Assembly: GCA_034769895.1 (NCBI GenBank) | Contig: CM068371.1 | Coordinates: 404,223,969-404,287,968, forward strand | Source: Magicicada septendecula | Lineage: Eukaryota; Arthropoda; Insecta; Hemiptera; Cicadidae | Direction: 5' to 3' | Length of the DNA stretch: 64,000 nt | Part shown: positions 11,162-21,609 of the stretch, in pieces | Layout: every line of letters begins with the position of its first letter | Position numbering within the stretch: the first letter of the stretch is position 1 | Notes under the pieces: model-generated | What the model saw: only the letters and a program-made list of their open reading frames with translations | Told to the model about the DNA's origin: nothing | Database searches by the model: none | Program-made: the position numbers and the translations under genes

Positions 11162-12520
11162 AAAATCACAATTACGTGGAACAGGTAAACAGGTATTGGC
11201 GAGGTCAAATACGACGCAAGCAGATCGTTACGAAATTACGACGCAACTTGGAAATTGAACAGAATATAACAATTTATTCTTATAAATTGACGACAACAAC
11301 GTGTGGCTTAATACACATACATTGCAATTTTCAAATAATTTTCATAGATTGTAACAATATTCAAACAGTAGTACGAAATTTCGTGTATATTTCAAATTCC
11401 AAGCAAGAAATTATAAATTAAAATTGCTAAAAGAAGATGAAAACACAAATTTAACAGGTCACGATTTGTGGTTCACAACTGTAACAAAAAGACAAAATAC
11501 TGACACTTTTTTGCTATTGTTTATAGGCATTTATAGGTTTTTGAAAAATATAAGCATTGTTTCCGTTGAGGGCTTGTTTGTCAATTTCAAATTTGGCGCC
11601 CAAATCTTTATGAATTCCACTACAATGCTGAATCTTACCATGAATAATTTATTTATTTTTGTCTTGCAGATTACGATTAAATTCGTTTTTATTAGACACG
11701 ATATTTCTTTAGTTGTATGATGTCACTTCTTACAAGAATGTGAATGATATAATTTTTTTCTTATCTGTGTAGCGACAGTTACACGAAATATTGTAGATTA
11801 TTTTCTTTATGTAAATGTAATCGTACCTGTAGGAACAGAGTTAAATGTAATCTAACTCTACCCTTATGTTTTAATGTTACGTGAATATTAAGGCTCTCTC
11901 TCTCTTTTGGCGATAGTTATAGAAATGAAGAACTATTTCCGTTAAAATCGTTAACTATTCTGATCACATTATTTTTGAGGTATATAACATGTTTAGACCA
12001 TACTTGAATAGCATGGCACTTGAAGAATCCGAAAAAATTTGGAAGTATTTGTATTAAATGATAGTGCAAGCACGGTTAGGTTTACAATGTCTAATAGAAT
12101 AAGTTGTCTACGACACAATGAATCAGTTCATTCGCCATTTGACATATCTGGCGCGTGTTCCACGACACACCCATTTTTTTAAACGTACGTACATTGTACC
12201 TTATATGTCACTGAAATCTCTTCACTGTACTTTCAATAAACGAAGTTTTAGTGAATCAGTGAGCTTTTGAAAATATCTATTTTAGCGGTTTGATAGTGAT
12301 TCTCACAACTGTCTATTCTAATCGTCTATACTACAACCATGGTTTATTTTAGTCTTTTCCTTTAGAAGTGAGAACTGTTTGTCTCTTTATTCTCTCTCTC
12401 GGTTTATTTATAAAGTTTATTAATTTCGAATATCAATTTTTATTTGCTACTTTCAATATTCCAAACATACAATGCATATTACCTAACTGAGATGGGTTAC
12501 ATATTTGAGTTTTATTGTTT
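11162..12520. other. Unassigned sequence before G1
   Basis: AT-rich sequence with only short frames that match nothing I know. A second TTTGGCGCCCAAATC motif occurs near 11590. It may be leader sequence of the element suggested to its left, but no gag-like protein was seen. Confidence 0.35.
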
Positions 12521-12524
12521 ACAT
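12521..12524. repeat. Target-site duplication of G1 (left), ACAT
   Basis: ACAT directly precedes the left LTR, and the same four bases follow the right LTR at 24472-24475. A 4-bp duplication is usual for Ty3/gypsy integration and shows that the two LTRs belong to one insertion. Confidence 0.8.
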
Positions 12525-15387
12525 TACGACAATATTATTTATGCGTATTATTTGCATAAATTGATTAATTATTAATCATAAATTTATTGATCTGTAATTA
12601 TGAAATTGTTGCCGGTACGAACTTTGTCGTACTTACATGTATCTAGCCCCGTAGTTGGACGCCATATACGATGTTAATCTTTTGCAAATTTATTGCATAA
12701 ATTAATTATTCATGAATTATATAAAAATTGACTGATTACTTTTATAGGTACGTATATCTTTACTTAATATCGCCCCGTGATGTTGGAGCACCATATACAA
12801 TGTTAATAATCTGTATGCAAATTGTTACGTAAACTGATTTAATTATCTCTTTAATAAAGTTGTGATCAAAATGTATCTAACTCTGAGCTTGGGTTAGCAT
12901 ATACGATATAATTAATGTCATGTGTTGAACTCCCATATGTAATGTTAACAAATCCATCTCTTTAAATAATAAATAATTGTATGAATTGAATTAGAGTCAA
13001 TTAATTATTCACACTCAAACTTGCTACATACGAAATTACTTCTGACTTTAACTGTCTTCGAAACTTCTATTCTGTGCATCTTTCTGAGTAATTGAATTGA
13101 TAAACGTTAACTTTAATTATAATTATAGATACGATTTGATGAAAGGTTAAATTGTGAGTCAGGTTTTTACATAAATCAATAGAATACTAACGAATCCATT
13201 CTAACTTACGTTTATTAAAATCATATTCATTCTTATTCATGTCATAACATTATTTTAAGAGCACTTACAAATCTTCAACAAAACAATAAAATTCTATGCC
13301 ACCTTTAATAATTCGATGAACAAATTTAAATAATTAAGTGAGCGATCAAATGTAGACGCTTCTTCGTCTGCAATTTCGTTACTAACTAAAATGTGGTGTG
13401 CTCATAATTCGTATTTAGTATTTTACGTTGAAACACATTAAACACTTATATGCATGAAATAATCATAATTAACAATACACATATCAATCATATACATAAC
13501 TAAAATCCTGTTCCTGCAACAGACACATCAAAATACATACATAGTTACAAAGCATATATTAACAAGAAGACATGTATAATATTCTAGAACATAATATTCC
13601 CTACTTATGGATTCGTATCTATCTGACTCATATTTATATAACTTTCTCAGGTGGTTTGGTTCTAAGTGTCAGGTAAGTGGTATTTGATAAATTACTAATT
13701 ATAAGAAGGATTAGTTTTTGTACTTTACTCGTTCTGCCGTGATGTGTTGCTCCCATGATGTATCCCTGCGTAGATGAGTGTGGTTAATCCATATAACACT
13801 CGATCGCAAACACTTCCGCACACCGCGACAGTCACTTCGAGCTTTTGAGTTTATTATAATACAAGTCGTGGCATTGTACTCGTAATCAGTCGGCTAAGTT
13901 TTACGCGCGTATGTGTCTATTTTGCGGTACACAGTTCGATACCGTATGCTTCTAATAATTGTCCATACCGCACGACCACTCTTTTCGGCGCCTAGATCGT
14001 GTTCGAGTTCATTAGGCACTTGTTCACAATTCTACTTACTTGAGTTAATTACTAAACATTGTAGTATCACTACTTTTCTGTAATTGTTCAAGAATGTCAC
14101 TTCACAATGTCAGTACCTTTATGACGGTGAATTACATAGAATTTATAAAGATTGTTACTCGCGCTTCATCACGAAAACTACTGTTCCGTTTTACGCTCTG
14201 AGTCTTATTCGCGCACTTCCATTTATTCGTAATAATGTCTTAATCGTCTCTACCGAAATACATTTTAACTTAAGCACTGCCTTAAGTTCTTGTAATTGAA
14301 CTATTATGAAAATGAAATACAAGTTCAATAGACTGTTCGAAACTCTGAGTAAACCGAGTTAAGAATTATAATAAACTGAGGCAAAGATCTTAATGAACTG
14401 AGCCAATGATTGTAGTACACTGAGATACAATTTGAATTAACTGAGATAAATGAAGTAAAACTGAGCAAAATTTGTAGTAAAACTGGCAAAAATTTAGATG
14501 AACTGAGAGCGCGTCTCCCTGTGTAAACGGTTTTTATTTCTTCTCATGTTCCCACTCTTGGGATTCTGATGAACGCTCAAACTTCCCACCAAATCATCTT
14601 TGATAGGTTCATTCCATGGACCTCACTGTGTCCCTTCGTCTCCCGTCAGTATTTCCAACGAATTCTCCACCCTGTGCCGTTTGGAGAGGGACGTTCATAC
14701 ACGAGATTCGCTCTCTGGTCTCAAGCTTCTCTCTGAACCATCCCCTACAGAAGTTCCCTCCGGAATTCTCGTTCCTCATTGGCTGGTTAGCTTTCTCGAC
14801 TTGAATTTGACGTAGTCCACGTGGACTGGATGAGTCGCTGTCTTACGTACGTTGCCCCGTTCCTGGAATCAGTGTTAAGGCTTCGTTTCAAAATCACATC
14901 TGCTACTTTTGGTGTAGCGTGTCGAATTCTCTCATTGTTGGTACGCTGACGACTTCCTTCGTCAACTTACGGGTGGCGTAACATCTGTGCTCTACCCTAG
15001 CGTCACTTAGTCGCCTGTCCTATTGTCCTTGCATAAACCATTGTCTTTGAGAAGTCGCACACATGGTTATGAACAATACCCTCGCCGTTGGTTCTGTGTT
15101 TTTCTCGCTACTGGACAGATGTAAGGGTAGTCTCCTTTTGTCCTAATTGTGGAGTCGGGAATTCCCACGCATGGTCCAGTTGGCTGCAACATGTGCCGTA
15201 CAGCTCATTGTTCGTGAATAGTTTTTACGACGTCTTAATGGAAAGGAAAGGTTTGTTCCTTTTCGTCGCCCACCCTCGAACAAAGCTAACATGTGTCACT
15301 TTTGACGGGCTCTAATTGCTGGTGTACTTCCCTCGCAATAACCCAAAAAATTAAAAAAAAAATATATGAAATATTAATTATATTACA
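12525..15387 (-). repeat. G1 3' LTR (left copy)
   Basis: This is 2863 bp, unusually long for a gypsy LTR. It is about 99% like the right copy. Its left end in window coordinates (the U5 end of the element) holds a series of primer-site-like repeats (12646-12946). In the middle, around 14360-14510, is a run of short AACTGAG-type repeats spaced 20-35 bases apart. The polypurine-like GGGGACAC (element orientation) lies just inside, at 15388-15395. Confidence 0.95.
12646..12946 (-). repeat. Series of degraded primer-site-like units inside the G1 LTR (left)
   Basis: Four sites share the pattern GCCCC-N-GTTGG-CGCCATATACGATGTTAAT with the true primer site and LTR edge: GCCCCGTAGTTGGACGCCAT at 12646, GCCCCGTGATGTTGGAGCAC at 12772, GAGCTTGGGTTAGCATATAC at 12885, and TGTTGAACTCCCATATG at about 12923. 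The first two units are followed by a similar block (TTTGCA...TAAATTGATTAATTA), so the repeated unit is over 75 bp, not just the motif. Similarity to the true site falls with distance from it. Confidence 0.75.
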
Positions 15388-16547
15388 GTGTCCCCAAATA
15401 TGATTCGTCGTGCAGATTAATCGGAACGACTAATTCATATTTCGCCCTTACTCGCGTACGATCTCTAAGTACATCTCCCATTGGAACGAGTATAGCTGAC
15501 CTATATCTTCCTCTCGACTGACCTACTGTTGTTCAGAACCGTTTTTCTCCCCCTTTTTTTTCATTTACCTGAGTGTTTAATTTATTGCTTATCAAATATA
15601 AATACGAATCCATTTACAAACTATACGCTCTAGTGCGTTCCTAGATCTGTCTATACCTATACATTACATAAACAAATCGTAATTAATTTGTTTACAAGCT
15701 ATCGTTTTACTTGCGTATACAATATAAACTATATAAATACTAGCAGTAAATTACTGCTTATGAATACTTCTAAAATTTTTATTATAACTTTCAAAATTAA
15801 TTTGCGATTAAAAAACATTGTTTAAGACATCATATACTTACTTACAAACATTCATCGTAATTCCTACCCTCTGGTACCTTGAATCTAAATTTCTGTTAAG
15901 CACACGTATAATTATTTACAACAAAATAAATCTAATTTGTATAATTCTACAGGTCAAACAAACTAATTTTATATCCACTCCTTCTATGCTTATAATACAA
16001 TCTTAAGTTCAATATTTAATTCTAACAATTTATTACAATATTTAATTCTTTTATACAACTCAGTTGCTTATATCTGTCCTTCAATAATAAAAATTTCTAT
16101 AGTATAACAAATACATCTGTTAACTAATTTACAATCTATACAATATATAAAATCTGACATTTAAAATTTATTACAAGTTGAAAATTTTCGTCTAGACAAT
16201 TCTGAATGAATTAACTAGTAGATTGCATTCGCGCCAACTACCGTTATTCTTTTTCATCTAGATCGGTCATTCTTCCTCCTATTCTGACGCTTAGCTCATT
16301 TCTCTTTCTGCTGTCTATTAGTGAACTACATATAGTCCGACTATGACATTGTCTCGCATGGAGAGTGTCCTTACTAACTACAAATCTGCCTGTTGTCGTC
16401 AGCCTCGCCAGCTGAGCTTACGTCACTTCACACCTCCCTCTCTGTTTATTTACTACTTCGCATGATTTTCAACCTTACTCCTTACTTATTCGCTTCTCAA
16501 CAAACACTTTCACCTCGCATACATGCTGATGCCGTGTTTCGCCATAG
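15388..16547 (-). other. G1 3' non-coding region
   Basis: This lies between the end of integrase and the 3' LTR. No open frame of note and no envelope-like or membrane-protein signature was seen. The segment next to the LTR ends with a G-rich purine stretch, probably the plus-strand primer. Confidence 0.6.
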
Positions 16548-17960
16548 TTACTCTCTCTTTACGTAATATGGTTTCAATAGTCTTACATTGAATTTGCCGC
16601 GTATTTTAGTTTCGTCGCAATTATCTACTAATATATACGTAGATTCGCCTACAATATCTTTAATCTTAAAAGGTCCTGTGTACAATTCACAAAATTTTTC
16701 GATTCTTCTCTGCATCGCATCGGATTGGTAATGTGTCCGCACTAACACCAAATCTCCTACCTGAAATCTCGTCATTTTGTTCGCTTCGTTCACGCGCTTT
16801 GCGTGTCGCTCTCGTTTTCGTTTGATCCTAACGAATATCTGGTGGTTATCCACTGTCTCTTCTTTCGTATCACAGTTTTCCTTTATGAATTTCTCCCATA
16901 CACGACTCGGCTTTCTTCCGTGATGTGCTTCATTAGGTGTAACTTCTATTGTTTCATGGTAGACTTCATTTATGCAACATTCTATGGTATTTATGAATTT
17001 AGACCATTTTGTGTGTTGGTCCCCTACAAATATCCTAAATAGGTTTCCCAGTTGCCTATTTACGCGTTCGGCAAGGTTTGTTTGTGGGTTTCTTATCGCT
17101 GTGTATTTAGGTATAATTCCAAGTTCATCTAGTCCTTTAATCCATTGTTTGGACGTAAACTGCGTACCGTTATCAGTGAGTATTGCTTTCGGTTTTCCAC
17201 ACTCATTTACATATTGCCGGAGTCTACGAAGCGTAGCTACTGTTGTAGCTCTTCTAAGTGTATATAGTTTTACATACTTGGTAAAGTTATCTATAATGAC
17301 AAGGATATACTTTACTCCTGCTGCTGCTGTTGGAAGAGGTCCATAAAAATCGCCACTAATCAATTCACCTTTACTCGTCGGTATAATCGGCTTCGTGCCA
17401 CCGAATAAGTTACGATTGTTTGAATCCTTACATTTTTGGCACTTATCGCACGTCTTCACGTACGCCTGTACGCGCTTCGTCTTTCGGTCGAAAGTGAAAT
17501 GTTCCTGCAGTAACTTTATACATTTCTTACTGCCAACATGACCGTACATTGTGTGTATTTCTTCGATGAGTCTCCCCGTAACGCTTTCCGGTACGTAGAG
17601 TTTCCATCGACCCTTACTTTTTCTATATAACTTATCATTACTACTCTTATAAAATTTACATAATTCATTCTTCTCATCCGTCGTCAAATCCTTCATTATT
17701 TGCTGTAGCTTCTTATCTTCTAACTGGTACGTCTCGAAGTTCTTTAACACCATGTTCATTTCTCTACTCATTTTAATTACTGTTTGGTTCATTTGATATG
17801 CATAACTGTCGTCGACTGGATCTTCCTTCGTCATATCCTCTGGGTAACGACTCAAGATGTCGGCAACGATATTCTCCTTTCCCTTACAGTGAATTATATC
17901 AAAGTTATACTCTTGAATACTAAGTATCCAACGTGTGATCCTTGAGTTGTTAGGTGACAC
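16548..17960 (-). CDS. G1 integrase region of pol
   Basis: About 470 residues. An RNase H/integrase junction sequence (SRITRWILSIQEYNFDIIHCKG, with ILSRYPED after it) is followed by the HHCC zinc-binding domain (H-x3-H in HTMYGHVG and C-x2-C in CDKCQKC). The DDE catalytic core follows, with aspartates in SGDFYGPLP and LTDNGTQF and the glutamate in NLAERVNR. A GPY/F-type C-terminal module (YTGPFKIKDIV) ends the protein. This is a standard Ty3/gypsy integrase. As part of G1 it would insert the DNA copy into the host chromosome. Confidence 0.9.
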   Translation of the reverse strand: MSPNNSRITRWILSIQEYNFDIIHCKGKENIVADILSRYPEDMTKEDPVDDSYAYQMNQTVIKMSREMNMVLKNFETYQLEDKKLQQIMKDLTTDEKNELCKFYKSSNDKLYRKSKGRWKLYVPESVTGRLIEEIHTMYGHVGSKKCIKLLQEHFTFDRKTKRVQAYVKTCDKCQKCKDSNNRNLFGGTKPIIPTSKGELISGDFYGPLPTAAAGVKYILVIIDNFTKYVKLYTLRRATTVATLRRLRQYVNECGKPKAILTDNGTQFTSKQWIKGLDELGIIPKYTAIRNPQTNLAERVNRQLGNLFRIFVGDQHTKWSKFINTIECCINEVYHETIEVTPNEAHHGRKPSRVWEKFIKENCDTKEETVDNHQIFVRIKRKRERHAKRVNEANKMTRFQVGDLVLVRTHYQSDAMQRRIEKFCELYTGPFKIKDIVGESTYILVDNCDETKIRGKFNVRLLKPYYVKRE

Positions 17961-19390
17961 TTACTCATGAAGATCAACGCCTTGTTATCTGTTATTATGG
18001 TCAACGGCTGTCCTAAAACGTAAATTCGGAATTTCTCCAGACATCGAACTATGCTTAGTAGCTCTTTCTCCGTAGTAAAGTAGTTTAGTTCTGCACCTTT
18101 GAACGTTTTACTAGTATATGCTACCACGCAGATGTTTTTGTCGTCGTCCAACTGGTATAATTGGCCTCCATATGCGAAATTACTCGCATCACACTGCAAG
18201 AAGTACCTCTTATTTACCTGCGGAAAACTTAAGATAATAGTATTGATAAACAAGTCCTTGACCTGTTGGAAACACTGGTCAAGATCGGGCGTCCATTTAA
18301 ATTTCTGACCCGTTTTAAGTAGACTTAACAAAGGTTGTGTGGCTTCTGCATATTTGCTTGTAAATTTGTTGTAAAAATTTGTAAGTCCCAGGAATCCCTT
18401 TAACTGCTTTTGATTCTTCGGGGTCGGGAACTTCCTGATTGCCGCTACTTTCTCTTCGGATGCTCGTATACCGTTAGTAGTAAGCTGATAACCAAGGTAT
18501 GCGATCTCCTTGCGAAAAAATTGTGATTTTTCCAAATTTATTGTTAGGTTGGCTGCCAATAAATTCTTAAGTAATGCTTCAATATTCTCCAAATGTGTGC
18601 TTACGTTAGACGAATAACAAAGACAATCGTCGACGTAGATGATTGTATTCTCTTTCACTTCCTCGGACAACGCAATATCCAAACCTCTCGTCAGGGCTGC
18701 GGAACTGGTACTAAGCCCAAATGGAGTTACGGTATATCTGTAACACTTTCCTTCATACAGAAATGCGGTGTAATCTCGGCATTGTTGTTTCAACGGAACC
18801 TTCCAGAAGTTACTCGTTAGATCTATTGTTGATAAGTACTTCATGTTACTGCATCTCGCCAGAATTTCTTGAATCGGAGTCGGTCCTTCGTAGTCTGGGA
18901 CAGTGACACTATTTATCCTCCTCGCATCTAAACACAAACGTACATTCCCATCTTTCTTTATTACGGTGACCATTTGGTTGACGTATGGACTACTGCACCT
19001 TTCATTCACGCCATACCTTAGCATCTTGCTGATTTCGGCGTCCACCTTTTCCTTATACGCTATTGGGATAGGCCACCCGCGTGGGAAATATGGTGTTTTA
19101 TCCGTCACTCGGAATTCATGTTCGTAGCAATCCATCCGTCCTGGACACTCCCGGAATACATTCTTATACTTTACCAAAATCCTTCTTAGTCCCTCCCTCG
19201 TCGTCTCATCTTCACACGTCACACTGTCGACCTTCTCATCAATCCTCCTCTCGATTCCGTCCCAGTCCTCTTCTAATAGTTCCATATGTATGATTGGTAT
19301 CCGCAGTTCCTGTTCACCAGTCCTCCCTTCGAATTCGATGGTTCCCTTCTTCATATCGATCACACATCCCTCTTCTTTTAAAAAACTCAT
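17894..19390 (-). CDS. G1 reverse transcriptase and RNase H region of pol
   Basis: About 498 residues. Visible reverse-transcriptase blocks are VRLCLDARRINSVTV, STIDLTSNFWKVPL, VTPFGLSTSSAALTRG and the active site IIYVDDCLCYS, followed by the thumb/connection region (LGYQLTTNGIRASEEKV, LKGFLGLTNFYNKF). The RNase H domain follows (FLQCDASNFAYGGQL, TTEKELLSIV, TIITDNKALIF). This order is diagnostic of Ty3/gypsy. In the element it copies genomic RNA into DNA and removes the RNA strand. Confidence 0.92.
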   Translation of the reverse strand: MSFLKEEGCVIDMKKGTIEFEGRTGEQELRIPIIHMELLEEDWDGIERRIDEKVDSVTCEDETTREGLRRILVKYKNVFRECPGRMDCYEHEFRVTDKTPYFPRGWPIPIAYKEKVDAEISKMLRYGVNERCSSPYVNQMVTVIKKDGNVRLCLDARRINSVTVPDYEGPTPIQEILARCSNMKYLSTIDLTSNFWKVPLKQQCRDYTAFLYEGKCYRYTVTPFGLSTSSAALTRGLDIALSEEVKENTIIYVDDCLCYSSNVSTHLENIEALLKNLLAANLTINLEKSQFFRKEIAYLGYQLTTNGIRASEEKVAAIRKFPTPKNQKQLKGFLGLTNFYNKFTSKYAEATQPLLSLLKTGQKFKWTPDLDQCFQQVKDLFINTIILSFPQVNKRYFLQCDASNFAYGGQLYQLDDDKNICVVAYTSKTFKGAELNYFTTEKELLSIVRCLEKFRIYVLGQPLTIITDNKALIFMSKCHLTTQGSHVGYLVFKSITLI

Positions 19391-19399
19391 ACCTAATAT

Positions 19400-19639
19400 T
19401 CAGTCCCTAATTAAATTCGGTATTACTAGGAAAACACAATCTAATCTAACATCATCAATATAAATCTCACACATAACTTGTTTCCTGATTAATTTAGACT
19501 TTCCGCCGACTGCACTTACAATTAACGTGTTGTTCATGCGGAGTTCTTCGTATGGACGCAGGCGTTGTTTATTTCTGTTAAACCATTCCTCTGATATCCC
19601 GTTAATGGCTGAACCTGTATCAATCAAGGTTAGAACCAT
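19400..19639 (-). CDS. G1 protease region
   Basis: About 79 residues. MVLTLIDTGSAINGIS holds the retropepsin active-site triad DTGS, followed by hydrophobic strands (VMCEIYIDDVRLDCVFLVIP). It lies directly upstream of reverse transcriptase, as in other gypsy polyproteins, and would cut Gag-Pol into mature proteins. Confidence 0.8.
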   Translation of the reverse strand: MVLTLIDTGSAINGISEEWFNRNKQRLRPYEELRMNNTLIVSAVGGKSKLIRKQVMCEIYIDDVRLDCVFLVIPNLIRD

Positions 19640-19798
19640 AACATCACCATTAAATTTTACCTCAATCTCTGGACATTTTGAGATTCGCTTTTTCAGTTGT
19701 GTTTGTTCATCCAGGATTAACTCATGTCGTAAACAAAATATCGGTCGCGTACTGTTGTAGTGTAGGTCGACAAACGGCTATCTTTTCATGTGACCCAC

Positions 19799-20068
19799 TT
19801 AATTTTTTTTTTTTTTTTCTACTGTTCCACTAACCTTAGCGGCAGACGTTGAGGCACCATTGTTTACAAATTCAATGGTATTTATTGCCGGCTTGTTACT
19901 GAAATGTTGGGGTTGTCGGTAGTTCCCTCCTTCCCCTTTTCTATGTTGCCAGTGTGAAGGTTTTTGTTCCGTAATCACCTTGTTTACGGTGGTGTTCTGT
20001 TGACCGTGAGGCGCCCCTCTCGCGTCTCGGTCGTTCAACTTGTCTGTCTTGACGCACAAACCGATCAT
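19799..20068 (-). CDS. G1 nucleocapsid-like Gag end
   Basis: About 89 residues, rich in H, Q, N and K/R (for example SHWQHRKGEGGNYRQPQHF) and ending in a lysine run. No CCHC zinc knuckle was seen. Its position between capsid and protease suggests the RNA-binding end of Gag. Confidence 0.5.
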   Translation of the reverse strand: MIGLCVKTDKLNDRDARGAPHGQQNTTVNKVITEQKPSHWQHRKGEGGNYRQPQHFSNKPAINTIEFVNNGASTSAAKVSGTVEKKKKN

Positions 20069-20161
20069 CTCTACTGTTTCTTTGCCGGATCATGGCATAT
20101 TCAGAAATCAATGATTCAAGATTCTGTATTGTCCTGACGTCCCTAGTTACGCTCGCTATCT

Positions 20162-21457
20162 CTAATTCTCGTCCATAATGCGTGTTATCTTCCTAATCAG
20201 TTGATAATCCGTGAGCGGCGGTGTAAGCTGACGGCTTTCCAGAAGTTGTCGTTCCATGTATTGGACAGCGCTCATACTCCCACGCCAGTCGAAACGACCA
20301 TACTCCAGCTTGTTTCGGACATCATCCTGCTTCTCCGGGCCCCAATACTTCTGCGTAAAGATTTCTTTAAACTCATCGAAGTTCTTGATCTGGTCACGTA
20401 CCACCCGCCACCATATAGCTGCATCGGCCTCGAGATGTTTTCCTATCCACTTCACGTTATCCGCTGGGTAGTACATTAGCTGGTGCTCGGATAATTCTTT
20501 TAGGAACTCTATAGGAAAACGGTCTGTTCCGTTGTATTTGAGTTCGGAGTTATTATTTCCATTCGCTCGCGTGGACGGTCCTATCTCAGTTTCCGCTATC
20601 TGTCGCTGTAGTCTTTCTTGTCCACTTTTAATATGATTTATGTGACTTCTCAACTCTTCAATTATCACGTCCTTCTCCTTCTCCGTCGTTGTGGTCTTAT
20701 GTTCCGCCGTGCGTTGACGGTCGTCCACTTCAACGATCTTCTGTTTCAATACTTTGACGGCTTCTCCCTGCTCTTGTTGTTGTTGTAGAATATTGTTCTG
20801 TACCTCTCTTCTCCATTCCTCGTTTCTATTGTTCGTCTCTTGGATTTGGTGATCTAATTTTTGATCAACTTGTTCGATTTCCTTCTGTGTATTATTTATG
20901 GCTTCCTGCCACTCTTGACGGCCTTTCTCTCTCACTTCCTTATTCTCTCTTACCTGTTTCTTCAGTTCATTTTTCAACTCTTTTATTCCACTTTCACTCT
21001 TCTTTTGTAGATCGTTGATTTTCTCATCCCACTTCTTAGCGTAATCGTGCAGATCTAGTGTTATTTTGGTGATCTGTTCTTCATTGTGCCGTTTTAACTC
21101 CTCCTGCATTTGTTTTTGTTCTTCCTGCATCTTCTTCAGATCATCTCGCGTCTGTTGTTTAATTTCATTCTTTTGCTGATCTAACTTCTTGTTTTGTTGC
21201 TCAAACTTCTCGGTCATCAATTTATTTTGTTTTTCGTTTTGCTCTTTCAAGAATTCAAATAATGTTTGTAGATTCATTTCGCCGGGTTGGGACACCTGTC
21301 CCCCCGCCCTTATCTCAGATTCACCCGCGCTAACGTCGTCGCTGGGCGTCGCGTTCTCCTCCCGTCCTTCTATGTTTAATTCATTATTAACGTCGAATTC
21401 TTGACTTTCGGAGTTATTATTATTAGTCGCAATTTTTGCTCGACTTCGTGTAATCAT
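20162..21457 (-). CDS. G1 Gag (coiled coil plus capsid)
   Basis: About 431 residues, starting MITRSRAKIATNNN shortly after the primer binding site. Residues about 65-290 are a long, charged, glutamine- and glutamate-rich coiled coil. Residues about 310-430 form a retrotransposon-Gag capsid domain (WIGKHLEADAAIWWRVVRDQ, DEFKEIFTQKYWGPEKQDDV, GSMSAVQYMERQLLESRQL). The capsid part resembles that of the T elements at 49-62 kb, placing both in related gypsy lineages. Confidence 0.85.
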   Translation of the reverse strand: MITRSRAKIATNNNNSESQEFDVNNELNIEGREENATPSDDVSAGESEIRAGGQVSQPGEMNLQTLFEFLKEQNEKQNKLMTEKFEQQNKKLDQQKNEIKQQTRDDLKKMQEEQKQMQEELKRHNEEQITKITLDLHDYAKKWDEKINDLQKKSESGIKELKNELKKQVRENKEVREKGRQEWQEAINNTQKEIEQVDQKLDHQIQETNNRNEEWRREVQNNILQQQQEQGEAVKVLKQKIVEVDDRQRTAEHKTTTTEKEKDVIIEELRSHINHIKSGQERLQRQIAETEIGPSTRANGNNNSELKYNGTDRFPIEFLKELSEHQLMYYPADNVKWIGKHLEADAAIWWRVVRDQIKNFDEFKEIFTQKYWGPEKQDDVRNKLEYGRFDWRGSMSAVQYMERQLLESRQLTPPLTDYQLIRKITRIMDEN

Positions 21458-21589
21458 TCAGAGTTGTTTTACAAGTATTTGTTTTTATTCTAATGTTTAT
21501 GTTATACTTTATCAAACTACTAGCTATTCTACTATACCACTGCCTGCACTTAACCAGCTCGTTTAACAAGGATTATCCCTATTAATCGA

Positions 21590-21607
21590 GCCCCACGTTG
21601 GGCGCCA
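21590..21607 (-). promoter_or_regulatory. G1 primer binding site
   Basis: On the minus strand this reads TGGCGCCCAACGTGGGGC, two bases inside the 5' LTR. It starts with TGG, complementary to the CCA tail of a tRNA, and continues into a sequence that would pair with a tRNA acceptor and T arm. The tRNA species was not assigned. Confidence 0.85.
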
Positions 21608-21609
21608 TA

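Noticed and set aside
14600-15315. Short frames conserved between 14-15 kb and 23-24 kb
   Set aside because: They lie in the two G1 LTRs, which are about 99% identical by descent; conservation is not selection.
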